Assembly: GCA_002335605.1 (NCBI GenBank)
Contig: BEDY01000006.1
Coordinates: 434,001 to 498,000 of the forward strand
Direction: 5' to 3'
Length of the DNA: 64,000 nt
Origin: Prillingera fragicola
Lineage: Eukaryota > Basidiomycota > Tremellomycetes > Trichosporonales > Trichosporonaceae
In this document: positions 61,939 to 64,000 of the stretch, piece after piece
Layout of the letters: each line of letters starts with the position of its first letter
Position numbering within the stretch: the stretch's first letter is position 1
Translations under genes and position numbers: made by a program
Notes under the pieces: generated by a model
What the model was told of the DNA's origin: nothing
Database searches by the model: none
The model's input: the letters and a program-made list of their open reading frames with translations, nothing else

Positions 61939-64000
61939 GGTGGCCGATGTGTTTTGCCACTAATCTTGTTAGTTGTTGCGACGCCACAGGCACCCACCGT
62001 GCAATGAGGTCAAGAGGATGAAAACAGTCCGAGGACCAGTTTAGAGCTGTAATGTTTGCCTTGAGTGCGTTTGTATTGTCGGAACGCTTGCTTGAAAACG
62101 GGCCCGAGACGGAACAGATCACCGCTAGAAAACGAGCGTGTTGACGAACAAGAGGGGAATTGACCACTTGACTGTGAGACTATTTGTGCTTTCTGTTTCC
62201 TCTCCGTAGTGACATGGACATGACTGTGTCTCCCCGACGACAAGAACTGGTCCCCACGGACCCCTGAGCTCGTAGGGGAATCTTGCGTTCCCGCATCGAA
62301 GATCAGTCGCTCCGCCCAGTACACTAACAAGTCATGGACATTGTCGTGTGCTGCGGCCGCCCTTGTGCCTGCCGTACCAAGACAATCAGCGATCAGTGAC
62401 GTTATGTCCCAGAGACCGTCAACGCCGCTGTGGCCTGCAGGGGGTAGCTGTGCATCCGTACGCCCACACCACCACGAAGCAATGGGCATCGGTGCCCGCG
62501 CTTCCTTTGGACGGGTGTGTCCGGTGGTGGTTCCCGTTGGATCGGTGGATCATGCCGTTAAGCAGCAGGGCAGCCAGGGTAGAAGCTCGCAACTAGCGAC
62601 GCGTTGTTCATGCCTCACTCATCGCCGCAGCCGACCGCAGGTAACGTGTCAGCAGACTCTGTCTCCGTGCAAGCTATCTTTGGCTGCTGAAGGCCAACTG
62701 GTCACTCTTCATGTCGCGGAAGCTCGGGCCGCTCGCGATGGCTGGCAACGAACAGGCTGGCGAATGTTCTGTCGCCTGTCACGGGGAGGTGTGCACGGGA
62801 TGGCTGTTGCCCCAGCTTGCAACGACTGGTTGCTGGAATGCGGGCATCGTTGGCTGGGCGAGGCGAGAGCCAAGGGGTCGTGTGCTGACACAGCGGGCAC
62901 ACGGGATCGACCAATCTACGGCCAGAGGATGGTCAAGGAGAGCACAAGAGGCCAAGGGGACGACACTGTTGTTGTAATCTGACACGGCTCTGCCCTGATC
63001 TCAAGTCAACCCTGGGAGCTGTTTGCGGCCTTGGAGGGGGTTTCTACATGAACGCCAGTCAAATTCCCATGTCCTTGCATTGGCGTTGCTGTTCGTCTGT
63101 GGGAAGCAGAAAGCTTGAGTAGCGAGAGAATGGTTGTGTTTGGGAAAGAAGCATACTGCACGCGACCCTGTCTTTTTCCTCTTTACGTTCCCGGTGCCTG
63201 CGGGCAGTCCCATCCGACGCGCCGAGCCATGGACACGCGTGCACGATTCGTATACTGGGATATCTGGATGCTCTGTTCCTTTGCCCTTCCACACATGGAT
63301 GCACAATGCCCTGGTACCCAGTGCAGATGCTTGGGAACAGGGCGAAAGTTTCATGTTCTCCAGCAAACTGCGCTTGGGCTGGCACAACCGTCGGCAAAAG
63401 CTAGCGACTACGAAAGCCCTAACTCTCCACCTGCGCAATCACTGTTCCGCGCCAGCCTTCTGTCCGTTGGGTACGCAGGCCCACAGATTCCTTAGCGCCG
63501 AGCGGCCCGACACTTGATACTTGCATTCCTGAAGTATTGCCGCGCGGAGTCCGTCAGTAGTAGTAGGAGCGACCCCATCTTGATTGCGGCGGCGTCGAAT
63601 CCGAATGGTGGTGTTCCGAGATCATCATTCGTCTACGTGGGCACCGGCCGGTGGATCACCCAAATTGTAGTACAACGTTTTCCTATTGTTCTGCAGTACA
63701 TTCCAGCCAGTGCGTCGCACGTTACTGAGCATTCGTTTCACAAGAGAGCTAGCGCTATTGAACAGTATTCCCTCGTTGCTGCTAAACATTCCCACACCTG
63801 GTGATCAATTTGACGACCATGGCAACCACAAACATAGCTCTCAGAGCTTAAAGTGTTCGGGGTTGGATCTGGGGACGATTGCTGTGCTCGAGAGTTTAAG
63901 TTGTGCAGAAACCAGCAGAACATGCTTGCACATGGCCAGATGAGTGTGCCGAGATGTGCGAGTTGTGGCGCTTCACCGCGGATGGCCTTACAGTCACATG
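61939..64000. other. Terminal region without a supported gene
   Basis: About 2.06 kb to the window edge. The first few hundred bases must hold the oxidase promoter. Open frames of 60-210 codons on both strands (for example 62341-62982 plus, 63001-63438 minus) show no domain, no hydrophobic pattern and no consistent intron signals. A gene that begins beyond the right edge cannot be excluded. Confidence 0.45.

Noticed and set aside
62341..62982. 213-codon plus-strand open frame in the terminal region
   Set aside because: No domain, high Arg/Cys/Ser composition typical of random GC-rich sequence, no supporting splice or start context.

Overview
The window is a gene-dense stretch of nuclear chromosome from a basidiomycete fungus, most likely a tremellomycete (order Trichosporonales or a relative of Cryptococcus). 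I base this on about 29 protein-coding genes that are nearly all split by very short introns (mostly 34-55 bp, GT-AG, with a CTGAC or CTAAC branch point just before the acceptor), on high GC with frequent TCG serine codons, on pyrimidine-rich tracts before start codons, and on the gene content (ARF6, a class II DYRK kinase, a PalI/Sur7-type protein, a multicopper oxidase). The genus is an inference. I see no rRNA, tRNA, transposon, CRISPR or viral sequence. Gene models were built by hand; exon coordinates are given where I resolved them, and in those models the summed exon length is a multiple of three.

Layout. 1-6.8 kb: mitochondrial porin (+), RNPS1-like SR protein (+), CWF19L1/Drn1 lariat-debranching cofactor (+), riboflavin synthase (-). 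7.1-15.1 kb: SNF5-family chromatin remodeller subunit (+) and a giant DYRK/Pom1-type kinase (-). 16.5-22.2 kb: a large disordered protein with possible PP1-docking and KEN motifs (+), an RCC1-like protein (+), nicotinamide riboside kinase (-). 22.4-31.7 kb: arginyl-tRNA synthetase (+), an unrecognised multi-pass membrane protein (-), mitochondrial ribosomal protein uS10 (+), alpha-SNAP (-), U2AF small subunit (+), PTH2 (-), NAA50 (+). 31.9-41.6 kb: Slh1/ASCC3 helicase (-), Bfr2/AATF (-), a DUF2015/UPF0357-like membrane protein (+), an R3H-associated protein (-). 42.6-50.4 kb: ARF6 (+), PalI/Sur7-type protein (+), EDC4/Ge-1 (+). 51.2-62 kb: aspartic protease (+), oligoribonuclease (-), SGT2 (-), CDC26 (-), PRA1/Yip3 (+), multicopper oxidase (-). 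The last 2 kb hold no gene I can support.

Most genes are unrelated housekeeping genes rather than a cluster. Themes are RNA splicing and decay (RNPS1, CWF19L1, U2AF1, EDC4, oligoribonuclease), translation (ArgRS, uS10m, PTH2, Slh1, Bfr2) and membrane traffic (SEC17, ARF6, PRA1, SGT2). Several head-to-head pairs share short promoters.

The observations most worth following are: an in-frame presequence-like leader on ArgRS that has no AUG, which suggests non-AUG initiation for a mitochondrial isoform; a tandem 3' splice site in the U2AF small subunit gene where the upstream AG creates an immediate stop codon; a large unknown protein with clustered PP1-docking-like motifs; an oversized intron with two perfect hairpins; and an aspartic protease whose second catalytic motif is DVGT.
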